From Vibrio hangzhouensis (GTDB lineage: Bacteria > Pseudomonadota > Gammaproteobacteria > Enterobacterales > Vibrionaceae): a stretch of DNA of 64,000 bases. Location of the stretch: the NCBI RefSeq assembly GCF_900107935.1, contig NZ_FNVG01000004.1, forward strand, positions 1 through 64,000, written 5' to 3'. The stretch's first letter is position 1. Every line of letters begins with the position of its first letter. This document shows, one piece after another, positions 26,538 through 36,901 of this stretch. The notes beneath the pieces were generated by a model, which was given only the letters and a program-made list of their open reading frames with translations, was not told the DNA's origin and ran no database searches. Position numbers and translations under genes: made by a program.

Positions 26538-27908
26538 TTATAAGGTACGGACCAATTTTTTGTTCACAAACTCATCGATCCCAAGTCGGCCTAACTCGCG
26601 GCCAAAGCCAGAATTCTTGATACCGCCGAACGGCAGACAGGCCTCCGACATTGAGAAGGTATTAATGAATGACGCACCACACTGTAACTGACTAGCCACA
26701 CGATGAGCGCGTTCGGCATCTTTGGAAATTACTGCTGAACTCAAACCGTAAGAGCTATTATTCGCTAAATCAATCGCCTCCTGCTCAGATTTCACTCGGT
26801 ATACTACAGCAATAGGTCCAAACAACTCCTGATCAAACACATCCATTTCAGGTGTGACACCTGCCAGAATCGTTGGTTTAAGCCATGCTCCTTCCAATGA
26901 TTCCGCTTCACCACCTACGATGACATGTGCCCCCTGAGAAACAGCCACTTTGAGCTGAGAAAGTAAAAAGTCTCGCTCGGCAATGCTGACTAATGGCGCG
27001 TAGCCAGTATCTTCAGCCATCGGGTCTCCAGCCTTCAGACTTGCCATGACAGACGTGAATTTGTCTATAAACTCGTCGTAAATCACGTCAGCGACTATCA
27101 TTCTTTTTGCGCTGATACAAACCTGGCCAGAATTGAACATCTTTGCCATTACTGCAAGCTCGACGGCTTTATCTACGTCCGCATCATCGAGAACAATAAA
27201 GGGATCATTTCCTCCCAACTCCATCACAACTTTCTTCAGATGCTTTCCAGCTAAAGCAGCAACGCTTGAGCCCGCCTTTTCACTACCCGTCAGCGAAACA
27301 CCCTGAATTCGCTTATCTGCGATGATAAGTTCAGACTGACTTGAGCTAATAAATAGATGTTGAACAAGTCCTGTAGGAATACCCGCTTCTTCAAACAATT
27401 GAGTGATCGCTTCAGCACACTGAGGAACATTGGATGCGTGTTTGAAAACCACACCATTACCAGCCATGACATTAGGGGCGATAAAGCGAATCACCTGATA
27501 AAAAGGGAAGTTCCAAGGCATGACACCGTAAATCACACCTAATGGTAAGCTTTTGATATTTGCGCTACCAGCCTCTACGTCTTTCACCGGCTCTTCGGCC
27601 AGAAAAGCTTCACCATTCTGGGCATAGTAGCGACAAATTTGTGCGCATAAAGGGATTTCAAGCTGCATACCCTGTGTATGAAGCTTACCCATCTCCTTAG
27701 TCATCAATGCTGCATATTCACTCGCTTTTTGTTCCAGCGTATCTGCTACCTGTAACAATAGGTTGGCTCGAGCCTGAAAGCTGGTATCAGACCACAGGCG
27801 GTATGCATCATGCGCTTGCGCGATCTTTTGTGTCGCTTCTTGATCTGTAAGTGTTGAGAACGTTTTCTCAACAATATTGGTGTAGGGATTAAGTGTCCTA
27901 ATCGTCAT
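26538..27908 (-). CDS. NAD(P)-dependent aldehyde dehydrogenase, Sad/YneI-like
   Basis: A 456-residue aldehyde dehydrogenase. The catalytic Cys264 is in SGQVCISAKR, the general base Glu230 in VMELGGNDPF, and the oxyanion Asn133 in MPWNFPFYQ. The overall pattern (KEMGKL, MPWNFP.YQV.R, LKHA-like VFKHASNV, FINTFSMSEACLPFGG.K.SGFGREL) is closest to E. coli Sad, succinate-semialdehyde dehydrogenase. I moved the start to 27908, where GGAGAAACGAA precedes ATG; an upstream in-frame start lacks a site. It is a single gene with no 4-aminobutyrate transaminase nearby, so the true aldehyde is uncertain. Confidence 0.85.
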   Translation of the reverse strand: MTIRTLNPYTNIVEKTFSTLTDQEATQKIAQAHDAYRLWSDTSFQARANLLLQVADTLEQKASEYAALMTKEMGKLHTQGMQLEIPLCAQICRYYAQNGEAFLAEEPVKDVEAGSANIKSLPLGVIYGVMPWNFPFYQVIRFIAPNVMAGNGVVFKHASNVPQCAEAITQLFEEAGIPTGLVQHLFISSSQSELIIADKRIQGVSLTGSEKAGSSVAALAGKHLKKVVMELGGNDPFIVLDDADVDKAVELAVMAKMFNSGQVCISAKRMIVADVIYDEFIDKFTSVMASLKAGDPMAEDTGYAPLVSIAERDFLLSQLKVAVSQGAHVIVGGEAESLEGAWLKPTILAGVTPEMDVFDQELFGPIAVVYRVKSEQEAIDLANNSSYGLSSAVISKDAERAHRVASQLQCGASFINTFSMSEACLPFGGIKNSGFGRELGRLGIDEFVNKKLVRTL

Positions 27909-28350
27909 TTCGTTTCTCCGGGGGCAAAAACTCATGCTATCTGTTTATTATGTGCGTGCTCTTTTCGGCAACATCCCTACGCTATTTTCATAACGTTTTT
28001 TTTAATAGTTCAGCCAATCAGAAACGTGACACCCCCCAAGAAAATCACCTAAAGCAACATAAATCCCACTAAAAACCGAAAGTTGCCAATCGCCACCCAT
28101 TCGATATTTCAATACAAAATCATTTACATGAACAATTGTTATTATCGAATCATGAGTCAACATTATTCGACGATGTTACCCGCTACGCTCAACGAACTTT
28201 CAAGAAAGGACGAGGTTCGCCCCGACACACCCACCCCACAAACATTACAAAAACATTTTTGACACAATTGATTTACATCAAAGATCTAAACTGACGAATT
28301 GCTTAATCTTAAACACCTGTTTGAATGTAAGCATCATGTTAAGGAAAACT
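27909..28350. other. Intergenic, no supported gene
   Basis: Divergent promoter region of the aldehyde dehydrogenase and the SirB-like gene. I recognise only the AAGGAAAA ribosome site at 28341-28348. Confidence 0.4.
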
Positions 28351-28728
28351 ATGTACACATTAATATTAAAATCGCATTTAGCGCTCATCTTACTCAGTTT
28401 TATTAGCTTTCTGCTTCGCGCATGGTGGGGGTATAGAGAGTCGGCATTGATGGAAAACAAATTCGCATTGGCCATGCACAAATTGCTGACACTACTGATG
28501 CTATTGAGCGCAGGTATGCTTTGCGTGACCATTAATCAATATCCATTTGTGGATAGTTGGCTTACCGAGAAATTTTTGCTGTTGCTCGCCTATGTCGGCA
28601 GCGCCATGTTAGTGTTCAGGCCTCACCAATCCAAAGCCTCTCGCACCATTCTGGCCTCACTAACCTGTGTAATTTTTGTGGCGATTTTTGCCATTGGCAA
28701 ATTGCATACCCCACTAATATTGGGGTAA
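28351..28728 (+). CDS. SirB-family membrane protein
   Basis: A 125-residue integral membrane protein with four hydrophobic segments at about residues 3-23, 42-62, 74-92 and 101-118. The sequence LRAWWGYRES followed by a HKLLTLLMLLSAGML helix fits the SirB (YchQ) family, originally named as an invasion-gene up-regulator but of unknown biochemical role. ATG 28351 follows AAGGAAAACT directly; in-frame codons further upstream have no site. It converges closely on the diguanylate cyclase gene. Confidence 0.75.
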   Translation: MYTLILKSHLALILLSFISFLLRAWWGYRESALMENKFALAMHKLLTLLMLLSAGMLCVTINQYPFVDSWLTEKFLLLLAYVGSAMLVFRPHQSKASRTILASLTCVIFVAIFAIGKLHTPLILG

Positions 28729-28732
28729 TCAT

Positions 28733-29920
28733 TCAGGCAAGATACCTGCTTTCCAGGGCATCGTGAAAGGTTCTGACGAGATTACGTCCATCTTTTTTAG
28801 CCTGATACAATGCCTTGTCCGCTCTCGCAACGAGAGAATCCCATGTGTCATTCTCTCGTATTTCAGCAACGCCGAAGCTGCATGTAGGTTTAATATCTAG
28901 TCCCTGGACACGAATTCGCTGTTCAACATTTGTCCGCAACTTTTCAGCCACTTGCCTGGCCTTGTCAAGGTCGGTATTTTTTAATACAACCATGATTTCA
29001 TCTCCCCCGAACCGAAAGGTTGATTCGGGTACATGTACTGTTTCACCTACAGTGGAAGCCACCGCTTGGATCACTCTGTCACCAATAACATGACCATACT
29101 CATCATTGATGAATTTAAAACGGTCAATATCTAACATGATCACACTCAATTTAGCTTGAGAGCGAGGAATATCGGAAATAGTGGATTCGACAAACCGCTC
29201 TAACGCTCGCCGGTTTTTCAATTGTGTCAGAGAATCGTTGTAAGAAAGTGCATTGATAGACTGAAGTTGCCGTGCATTGATAAGCCACAGCATACTAAAA
29301 CTGATCGACACCATAAGAAAAATACTGAATAGGAAAGTTAACTGGTGAACGACACCAGCTGACATAAACTGCGTTATCTCTTCGCCAGCAAGGGTATAGA
29401 AGAGTCGATACACCATGAACCCGCCATAAAGTATAAAGGTTACGCGCATCATATTAATGGCCAGTTTTAGATCCGGCTTCTTACCCTTAATCACAGCTAG
29501 CACTGAAAAAAGAGATATGATCGCCAGAAACGTCGCACTCATAATAACGCGACTCACTACCGAGGGTTGAAAATAAGTAAAATAAACAAAACCACCGAAC
29601 AGCAAAGGGGTCAATGCTAACGTAAAGTAGGAGTATCGATAGTGGAAGCCACGAAAGGTACACAAACTGTGCAATATCATGTGAAAAGCGAAAGCAATCA
29701 ACATATTGGCAGCAACGATTGACATCCAATCAGGAGCAACGCCTCGAAAACTGATAAGAAGAGGGCCGACTCCCATTGCCAGCAAAGCGAATGCGAACAT
29801 TCTCAGACCATGAATACGCTGCTGAGTGCGCTGATATAACAGGAGGCCTACACAATAGACGCAACTGAACAGTACCATGACGAAATTAAGCGTTCTCATA
29901 TCAAGAGAAAACGCATCCAT
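28733..29920 (-). CDS. Membrane GGDEF diguanylate cyclase
   Basis: A 395-residue protein with about seven membrane helices in residues 12-213, then a GGDEF domain at about 225-385. The active-site motif reads GGDEI (305-309). The Mg-binding Asp in LDIDRFK and the YGHVIGD segment are intact, so it probably makes cyclic di-GMP. The inhibitory RxxD site that normally lies five residues before GGDEF is absent. The start at 29920 has GGAGG eight bases upstream. Membrane sensing is inferred; the ligand is unknown. Confidence 0.88.
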   Translation of the reverse strand: MDAFSLDMRTLNFVMVLFSCVYCVGLLLYQRTQQRIHGLRMFAFALLAMGVGPLLISFRGVAPDWMSIVAANMLIAFAFHMILHSLCTFRGFHYRYSYFTLALTPLLFGGFVYFTYFQPSVVSRVIMSATFLAIISLFSVLAVIKGKKPDLKLAINMMRVTFILYGGFMVYRLFYTLAGEEITQFMSAGVVHQLTFLFSIFLMVSISFSMLWLINARQLQSINALSYNDSLTQLKNRRALERFVESTISDIPRSQAKLSVIMLDIDRFKFINDEYGHVIGDRVIQAVASTVGETVHVPESTFRFGGDEIMVVLKNTDLDKARQVAEKLRTNVEQRIRVQGLDIKPTCSFGVAEIRENDTWDSLVARADKALYQAKKDGRNLVRTFHDALESRYLA

Positions 29921-30374
29921 AGATTTAACCTCCACCTCTCTATGCGAGTCACCGTTTAGCATAGTTTTTATTGTAATTGGTATATTCCCAAGTATTTTAC
30001 AAAGTTAAGAATACTTAAGCACAACGTCGAATATTAAATGACTCAGCTTAGAAATCCTGACAAGTGTAGAGAAATGAGATTCACCTCACTAATAGAAATA
30101 TTAATTGGATGACGAACCAGTAATAAGCCCCCCTACAACCAATTCCTCCTTGCTCGCTTTTTGTTCAACGGTACATCAAAAATTCTGTAAACACAGCAAA
30201 ACTGCGGCACACCCGCCATCTATGTAGAAATTTGCAATGAATTGTCACTGCTCATACTTTGTGCTTACTTCGCTTGCCGGGCCATGACAATTTAGCTATT
30301 GATTTGATATGGAATACGCTCTGACTAAAAGGGGGGAGAATACCCTCTCTGTATATTGCAGGGGTTAACAGAGA
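29921..30374. other. Intergenic, no supported gene
   Basis: Divergent promoter region between the cyclase and the small HTH protein. Nothing more can be supported. Confidence 0.4.
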
Positions 30375-30716
30375 ATGAACTTTACACAACAGGACACAGA
30401 AGCACTCTACCGTGTTTGGATGTCACAAAAAGCTAAGATGCACATCACACAGATGGAAGTAGCTAAGCAATTAAACTTAAGCCAAATTGAGTTATCCAAC
30501 CGACTGAATGGAAACCTACCATTAGATGTGAACTTTCTGGATCGCTTTTGCAAGTTGCTCCATATTAACCCTAGCCATCATTTGCCATCTTTAAAGTCCC
30601 CAACTGAGCAGGCATCAAGCAATGAACGCCTGTTTAATACCAAGCTGACCGTTGATGGTGACATTACCAATATTCGTGTCGATGGAAATCAGGTGACAAT
30701 TGAGTACCGCCTGTAG
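30375..30716 (+). CDS. Small helix-turn-helix (XRE-like) protein
   Basis: A 113-residue protein. Residues about 23-68 read as a Cro/CI-type helix-turn-helix (ITQMEVAKQLNLSQIELSNRLNG, then FLDRFCKLLHINP). A Ser/Pro linker leads to a short beta-rich tail (KLTVDGDITNIRVDGNQVTIEYRL). The tail may be an oligomerisation or ligand element. It stands alone, so its target is unknown. AACAGAGA precedes the ATG. Confidence 0.7.
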   Translation: MNFTQQDTEALYRVWMSQKAKMHITQMEVAKQLNLSQIELSNRLNGNLPLDVNFLDRFCKLLHINPSHHLPSLKSPTEQASSNERLFNTKLTVDGDITNIRVDGNQVTIEYRL

Positions 30717-30914
30717 CCATACAGAATAGCAGCCATTACGACACCAATACCCAGTTGCTCTTGTGACTGGAACAAGCACCGAGGGGGAGTCTCTCCCCTT
30801 CAACCTATATTTCTCACCTCGATTGCTATCACCCACACACGATTTCAATGCTTTGAGCTGTCAATTTACTTTAGCAACGACTCTTGTCACCTATCCTCTA
30901 GCGTGCTTTCCAGC

Positions 30915-31748
30915 TTAGGGGCCAGTCAACAATGCAATACACTCTTGATACTTAGGCTTGCTGGATTTTTGAGGCTCAACTGGCTGTTTTTTCACCGCCT
31001 TTTTCACTGGGACATAGGGCTTCCAGGAAGCCAGTTCCGCGCCACAACCATCACCTGGCGGAGGAGGATTTTGTGCAACACATTGATTGTCCCCTTCAGG
31101 ACAGTGAAGGCGAACATGAAAATGGTAGTAATGCCCCCACCAAGGTCTTACTTTACGTAACCAGTCTCGCTCTTTCCACGACACTTCACATAACTGTTTT
31201 TTGATCAACGGATGGACGAAAATGCGGGAAACTCGCTCGTCAACTGCCGCAATTTGTAGCAACAGGGAGTGATTGGTAGTCCATTTCTCTTTTTTAAACC
31301 GATAGTTATCAATATCGACAACGGGATACGGTTCAGGGTTTTGCAACTCTTTCCGGGTTAAGGGCTCACTGGGTAACCGCAACCAGATGTCGGCATCGAG
31401 CCCGGTTTGATGACTTGCATGACCCGAAGTAAAACGACCTCCCCTAGGCATCGCTATGTCCCCCACTAGCAGGTGACCGATTCCTAATCGATCTACGCTT
31501 CCTGCAAGCTCCGTCAAGTAACCAATCATATCTTGATGGCCAAAATAGCGTTTCCTTTGTGAACGAATTACCTGATAGCCAGCGCCGTCTAAAGACAGTT
31601 CCGCCCCACCAGCAAGACAACCATTAGCATAACTACCAATTGAGTTGGAGCTCCCTTTACTCGGGAAAGCAATTTCATCCCAAGAGCGATCTAATGCTGA
31701 GACATGCCACGCCACCAGCCATAACGCAAACCATCCATATTTAGCCAT
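30915..31748 (-). CDS. mepA: Penicillin-insensitive murein endopeptidase
   Basis: A 277-residue periplasmic zinc peptidase of the LAS type that cuts D-alanyl-meso-diaminopimelate cross-links in peptidoglycan. Zinc-binding motifs GHASHQTGLDADIWL and WWGHYYHFHVRL are both present, with several cysteines expected to pair (CLAGG, LHCPEG, QC, DGCG). A signal peptide (about 1-18) ends near WHVSA. The start at 31748 follows GAGGG; longer in-frame starts are less likely. A MITE-like element begins only 37 bases upstream, so the promoter may lie in or beyond that insertion. Confidence 0.92.
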   Translation of the reverse strand: MAKYGWFALWLVAWHVSALDRSWDEIAFPSKGSSNSIGSYANGCLAGGAELSLDGAGYQVIRSQRKRYFGHQDMIGYLTELAGSVDRLGIGHLLVGDIAMPRGGRFTSGHASHQTGLDADIWLRLPSEPLTRKELQNPEPYPVVDIDNYRFKKEKWTTNHSLLLQIAAVDERVSRIFVHPLIKKQLCEVSWKERDWLRKVRPWWGHYYHFHVRLHCPEGDNQCVAQNPPPPGDGCGAELASWKPYVPVKKAVKKQPVEPQKSSKPKYQECIALLTGP

Positions 31749-31784
31749 CGTCATCCCTCTGTATTCCATACAAAATTGGACAGA

Positions 31785-32050
31785 TATACTCAAGTGACCT
31801 CAAGATGCAGGACTCAGAGCTTCATCAAGGAGTTCAGTTCAAGGAAAATAGTTGAAGGAATGGCTATTCCCTTTGGAAGCTATTTGACGCAGAAATGAGC
31901 ACCTTGATGAGTTCCCAAAGGCCGAGTTTACTTGGCTTATATGCTTTGTTAGCGATTTTCGATTTAGAGCCACTAGATCTTCAAATCACTGCCGCGCCTA
32001 GAAGCCAAGTAGTTCTCGCTGAACAAGCATCTTGAGGTTACTTGAGTATA
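31785..32050. mobile_element. MITE-like element, 266 bp, with 24-bp terminal inverted repeats
   Basis: The left end (31785-31808, tatactcaag...caagatgc) and right end (32027-32050, gcatcttgag...ttgagtata) are inverted copies differing at one base. The interior has no gene. A solo copy of the same end occurs at 8685-8708. Size and terminal structure are those of a non-autonomous miniature element; I do not see a transposase or a clear target duplication. Confidence 0.75.
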
Positions 32051-32387
32051 AGTATAAATATAGTGCAGCATTCAAAGGTCGCCTGTCCAAATTCGATCAC
32101 ACTCGCTTTTGGTTGTCGTCACGTTCATCAACCAACCATTGGTCAACAACAGGTGACTTAGTTTGCCATTATTAGTCTGATATACAGAAGTTGAAATGTT
32201 TCACAAATGTAAAGAAAACAATGATTGGCTCAGTTATTAGAGTTGCGGTAGTGGCAGGAACACGCTACATATAGTTTACTGAATTGTCTCTCGATAGTTT
32301 AGGTTATCGTCCTAGTCGTCATTCCTTTTTTGAGGCTGCCACCTTTTTCGGGAATGACGACTTTGCTTTTTATGTGCCGGAGTGAGC
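32051..32387. other. Intergenic, with a 12-bp inverted repeat
   Basis: No gene is supported. AGTCGTCATTCC (32314-32325) and GGAATGACGACT (32351-32362) are perfect inverted arms around a 25-base loop containing T runs on both strands. This could terminate the adenine deaminase transcript or be a relic of a GTCATYCC-ended element such as the one at 1248. Confidence 0.5.
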
Positions 32388-33431
<1,044 letters not shown>

Positions 33432-33569
33432 CTAAGTATAGGAAAATAAGGAGTGTTTTTTCGAACGCCAATACAAAGAGCAAGAACACCAGAGTGATCC
33501 TGACTCTTCGTAATCAGCACTTTACGGGAGCTGGTAGAGACCCCCAAACCATATCATTGGGGTTATACG

Positions 33570-33585
33570 AAGCAAACGTTTGTTA
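33570..33585. promoter_or_regulatory. PurR-like box upstream of the adenine deaminase gene
   Basis: The sequence AAGC-AAACGTTT-GTTA resembles the PurR operator (ACGC-AAACGTTT-NCGT) and keeps the full eight-base core. It lies 175 bases before the deaminase start and may be too far for simple repression. Confidence 0.4.
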
Positions 33586-33621
33586 TTGTACGTGACTGGC
33601 ACCACGATTCAACACTAATGT

Positions 33622-33646
33622 GAAAAGCGGAACGCTTGCGCTCCGC
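33622..33646 (-). terminator. Terminator of the glycosidase operon
   Basis: On the minus strand GCGGAGCGC pairs with GCGTTCCGC (one mismatch), followed by TTTT. Confidence 0.65.
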
Positions 33647-33673
33647 ATATTTGGCTGTCTGTTTCGTCGAGGA

Positions 33674-35071
33674 TCAGTCTTCGAATGCCCCAGTTGTCGC
33701 TAGCTCTTTGAACCAAAGACCATGCTTCTTAGGGATACGATTTCCTGTATCCAGATCGAGGCGATAGAAGCCATAGCGACGCTTGAAGGAATTGAGCCAA
33801 GACCAGTTATCAATAAACGTCCACTGGTGAACACCAAAGCAGTTGGATCCTTCTTCAATGGCTTTATGCAGCTGAACGAGATGCTCTTTCATCAGACCAG
33901 TACGAAACGAGTCATCAATTAAACCATCGGCACCCGGTTCTCCCTCAGAATCCTCGTCCATGGCAATACCTATCTCGGCAAGGTACCAGGGGATATTGCC
34001 GTAATTTTGCTGAACATTTTTTGCGATATCGTAAACTGCCGTCGGTAAAATTTCGTTATTATCGCGATAAGGATTAAAGCGTCCCTGCGGATTGATGTAA
34101 TTTTCGAAATATACCTCAGGTGTAAAATAGTCAAGCTCGTAATCCGCTTCACGAGCCTTCACCCGGCGAGGGACATAATAGTTCACACCAAGAAATTCAA
34201 CCTTTGCCGTCTCGATTAGGGCTATCTCTTCCGACGTTGTCTTCGGCGTGACACCTTGCTCCCTGAGTACATCACACAGCTCCTTAGGGATCTCATTTTT
34301 CACCATTGGATCCAGAAAGCTACGGTTAAATAGCAGGTCCGCATACCACGCCGCTTGTTTGTCTTCTTCACTATCACTACGGGTATAGGAAGGCGTTAAG
34401 TTCAAAACGATACCAATCTGAGAATTATTCAGATTCAGAGCGTTAAAGCGATGGACCGCCTTGGCATGGGCCAAAATAATGTTAAAAGCAACCTGAACGG
34501 CAAGTTTGCCATCTTTTTTACATGGATAATGGAAGTCATAAAGATAGCCACCTTCCACAGGAACGATTGGCTCATTAAATGTAATCCAGTACTTCACTTT
34601 GTGACCAAAGAGTTTAAACGCCGTTTCCGCGTAGTCGGCGAACAGTTCGACAACCTTTTTTGATTCAAAACCACCAAACTTCTCTTGCAGTACTGCAGGC
34701 ATGTCGAAGTGATACAGATTCATCATCGGCTCAATACCATGAGCGATCATTTCATCGATGTAGTGGTTATAAAACTCAACCGCATCCGGGCATACCTCTC
34801 CGGTCTCATAGTCTTTGATCAGTCGAGACCATTGAATCGAAGTGCGAAATGAGTTGAAACCCACTTTTTTCATGTTCTGCACATCTTCTTTATATCGGTG
34901 ATAGGTATCCGTCACCTTGTCAGAGCTGATTCCACGATAAAAACGCTCCGGATTCTTTTGGTGCCAAAGGTCCCAAATAGAATCATTGGCCTTATTGGTC
35001 GTGCCTTCTGTCTGAATTCCGGACGCGGCAGCGCCCCACATAAAATTCTGCGGAAATGTATATTTGGTCAT
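33674..35071 (-). CDS. GH1 glycosidase, probable 6-phospho-beta-glucosidase
   Basis: A 465-residue glycoside hydrolase family 1 enzyme. The acid/base Glu167 is in TFNEP and the nucleophile Glu366 in LAEIG, where most relatives read TENG. Enzymes acting on free glucosides have Glu in the DNFEW motif. Here it is Ser424 (DNWSW), followed by Arg431 and Tyr433, matching the Ser-Lys/Arg-Tyr set that binds the 6-phosphate in 6-phospho-glycosidases. The preceding gene is a BglK-like kinase (4-base gap), so I infer hydrolysis of phosphorylated beta-glucosides in the cytoplasm. No signal peptide is seen. Confidence 0.8.
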   Translation of the reverse strand: MTKYTFPQNFMWGAAASGIQTEGTTNKANDSIWDLWHQKNPERFYRGISSDKVTDTYHRYKEDVQNMKKVGFNSFRTSIQWSRLIKDYETGEVCPDAVEFYNHYIDEMIAHGIEPMMNLYHFDMPAVLQEKFGGFESKKVVELFADYAETAFKLFGHKVKYWITFNEPIVPVEGGYLYDFHYPCKKDGKLAVQVAFNIILAHAKAVHRFNALNLNNSQIGIVLNLTPSYTRSDSEEDKQAAWYADLLFNRSFLDPMVKNEIPKELCDVLREQGVTPKTTSEEIALIETAKVEFLGVNYYVPRRVKAREADYELDYFTPEVYFENYINPQGRFNPYRDNNEILPTAVYDIAKNVQQNYGNIPWYLAEIGIAMDEDSEGEPGADGLIDDSFRTGLMKEHLVQLHKAIEEGSNCFGVHQWTFIDNWSWLNSFKRRYGFYRLDLDTGNRIPKKHGLWFKELATTGAFED

Positions 35072-35075
35072 TGTA

Positions 35076-35981
35076 CTAACCTTGTCTATTCAAAAAGTGT
35101 TTTAACGCACCAATCAAATTGGCATCATTGCCAAACTGAGTGAGCTTTGGATTAGGTCGGATTTTGGCAATGGGGTGATGAGAATGAATGCCATCCAGTT
35201 TTTGGTTGATCTTCTCTATAAGTCCCTTTCGGCGACTGATAGCGCCACCTAATAAGATACACTCCGGATCAAGTGAGTATTGAATGTTGAACAGCACCGT
35301 AGCGAGGTCCATATACCACTGCTCTACTACGTCAATAACCGTCGGCTCTCCTTGGTCGTAAAGCTCAAAGACCTTCAGACCATCGAGTTCATCAGGTGAC
35401 ACTCCAAGCGCACGAGCGGTTTTCAAGACCATCCCACGGGTTGAGGCGAGCTCTGAGTATGTTAACGGCACCCCTTGCTCAAAGCGCAGAATACAGTAGC
35501 CAAATTCACCGGCATGAAGATGTGCGCCTTTCGTGACTTTACCTGAATTCACAATAGCGCCACCGACACCAGAGCCTAGCACCAGCAGGCAAAAGTTGTT
35601 CGAACTGCTGCCAGCACCAAGCCATCCTTCTGCCAGAGCAGCACAACAACCGTCATTTTCCAGTTCGACAGGAAGCCCAAATCGGCTGTGATATTGTGCT
35701 CTGATGTCAATATTATGGATGTACTTCAATGCACTTGCGCCCTCGATCACACCGCGCTCAACATCGACTGCACCACAAGTGCTGATGGCTATACCTTTTA
35801 GGTCATAATTCTGCCTAAACTCATCAAACTTAGGTAGGAGAGACTCGAGAAAAGCATCGTAGCTGTCGACCTGACTGGGTAACGAACATCTTTCCAGAAT
35901 GCTTGCCTCGCCATTCATTACTGCACCCTTAACGGACGTTCCGCCAAAGTCTAATACAAGATAACAAGCTTGTTCGTTCAT
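35076..35981 (-). CDS. ROK-family kinase, BglK (beta-glucoside kinase)-like
   Basis: A 301-residue ROK sugar kinase. The phosphate motif is LDFGGTSVKG near residue 10 and the catalytic Asp is in ELENDGCCAALAEGWLG. The zinc motif of typical ROK kinases is missing. That loss, together with AGEFGYCI and LFNIQYSLDPECILLGGAISRR, fits beta-glucoside kinase BglK of Klebsiella and Listeria, which phosphorylates cellobiose and other glucosides at O6. The neighbouring GH1 enzyme would then cleave the product. It is the middle gene of a three-gene unit. Confidence 0.72.
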   Translation of the reverse strand: MNEQACYLVLDFGGTSVKGAVMNGEASILERCSLPSQVDSYDAFLESLLPKFDEFRQNYDLKGIAISTCGAVDVERGVIEGASALKYIHNIDIRAQYHSRFGLPVELENDGCCAALAEGWLGAGSSSNNFCLLVLGSGVGGAIVNSGKVTKGAHLHAGEFGYCILRFEQGVPLTYSELASTRGMVLKTARALGVSPDELDGLKVFELYDQGEPTVIDVVEQWYMDLATVLFNIQYSLDPECILLGGAISRRKGLIEKINQKLDGIHSHHPIAKIRPNPKLTQFGNDANLIGALKHFLNRQG

Positions 35982-36004
35982 ATGCCTCTATGCCATTAAC
36001 CACT

Positions 36005-36901
36005 TTACAGTGAATGCAAAAATGCGGCGCCGCGTACCCCAGAGGAATCGCCGTGTACATTTTTAACGATTTGCGTTTGAACTGACTTGGTGAAGGTGTA
36101 TTGAGATAGCTTCTGCTGCACCAAGGGATATATAGTGTCGATGTTAGACATGCCACCGCCTAACACGATCACTTCCGGGTCGACAAAGTTGACCACGCAC
36201 GCCAGTGTCCTTGCCAGTTGATCACAATAAAGGTCCAGATGATCAATAGCTCGCTTATCGCCCTGCGCATGCAGTGCCATTATCTGTTTTGAGTCAGCCA
36301 CAAAATACTTATCAGAGAAGGTTCGGGCGAATCCCGTTCCCGACACGAACGACTCGGCACAATTCATCGAACCACAATAGCATTCGACAGGCGCGCCATC
36401 TTTGTCCGGACTGAAGTTTGGTAACGGATTATGGCCAAGTTCCCCGCCCAGTTTATTAAGACCCGTAACCAGACCATTGTTAATGATGACACCAGAACCA
36501 CATCCGGTACCGATGATCACCGCCACACACGAGTTACTGGCCTCTTTTGCTGCGCCGTCTTTAAACTCCGACAGTGCCAGACAGTCCGCATCATTAGCGA
36601 TGGCGACGGGAACATTGATCTGTCTTTGGATATCTCCAATGAAGTCCTGACCGTTCAATACCGTGACGTTCGCACCCTGCATTAACCCATCATTGCCGAC
36701 GGAGCCGCAGCAACCGATGCCGATTGACTCAATGTTACCTTGCTCGCCCACAACGTGAATCACGGACATAACCGAGTTAAGGAAAGCTTGATAGCTGCTC
36801 TTGTCTGTCGGCTCTCGGTGTTTTACCACGGTTTGGTAATTGTTTGAGTCCAGTCCGACACCTTCAATTTTGGTACCACCAATATCGAGTCCTACGATCA
36901 T
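36005..36901 (-). CDS. ROK-family kinase, Mak/fructokinase-like
   Basis: A 298-residue ROK kinase with LDIGGTKIEG at the N terminus and catalytic Asp in AIANDADCLA. The zinc site is intact (His in GELGHNPLP, then CYCGSMNCAE). FVSGTGFA and the C-terminal HGDSSGVRGAA match E. coli Mak (manno(fructo)kinase). It would phosphorylate free fructose, mannose or glucose, for instance the sugar released from the glycosidase. It leads the unit with bglK- and GH1-type genes; its start is ATG 36901 after AGAGAG. Confidence 0.82.
   Translation of the reverse strand: MIVGLDIGGTKIEGVGLDSNNYQTVVKHREPTDKSSYQAFLNSVMSVIHVVGEQGNIESIGIGCCGSVGNDGLMQGANVTVLNGQDFIGDIQRQINVPVAIANDADCLALSEFKDGAAKEASNSCVAVIIGTGCGSGVIINNGLVTGLNKLGGELGHNPLPNFSPDKDGAPVECYCGSMNCAESFVSGTGFARTFSDKYFVADSKQIMALHAQGDKRAIDHLDLYCDQLARTLACVVNFVDPEVIVLGGGMSNIDTIYPLVQQKLSQYTFTKSVQTQIVKNVHGDSSGVRGAAFLHSL

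Noticed and set aside
30781..30800. GGGGAG/CTCCCC hairpin between the HTH gene and mepA
   Set aside because: Short stem with a three-base loop and no T run; too weak to call a terminator.
33542..33562. CCCCAA/TTGGGG inverted repeat upstream of the adenine deaminase gene
   Set aside because: A six-base stem without a T run, not next to the end of any gene; no function supported.
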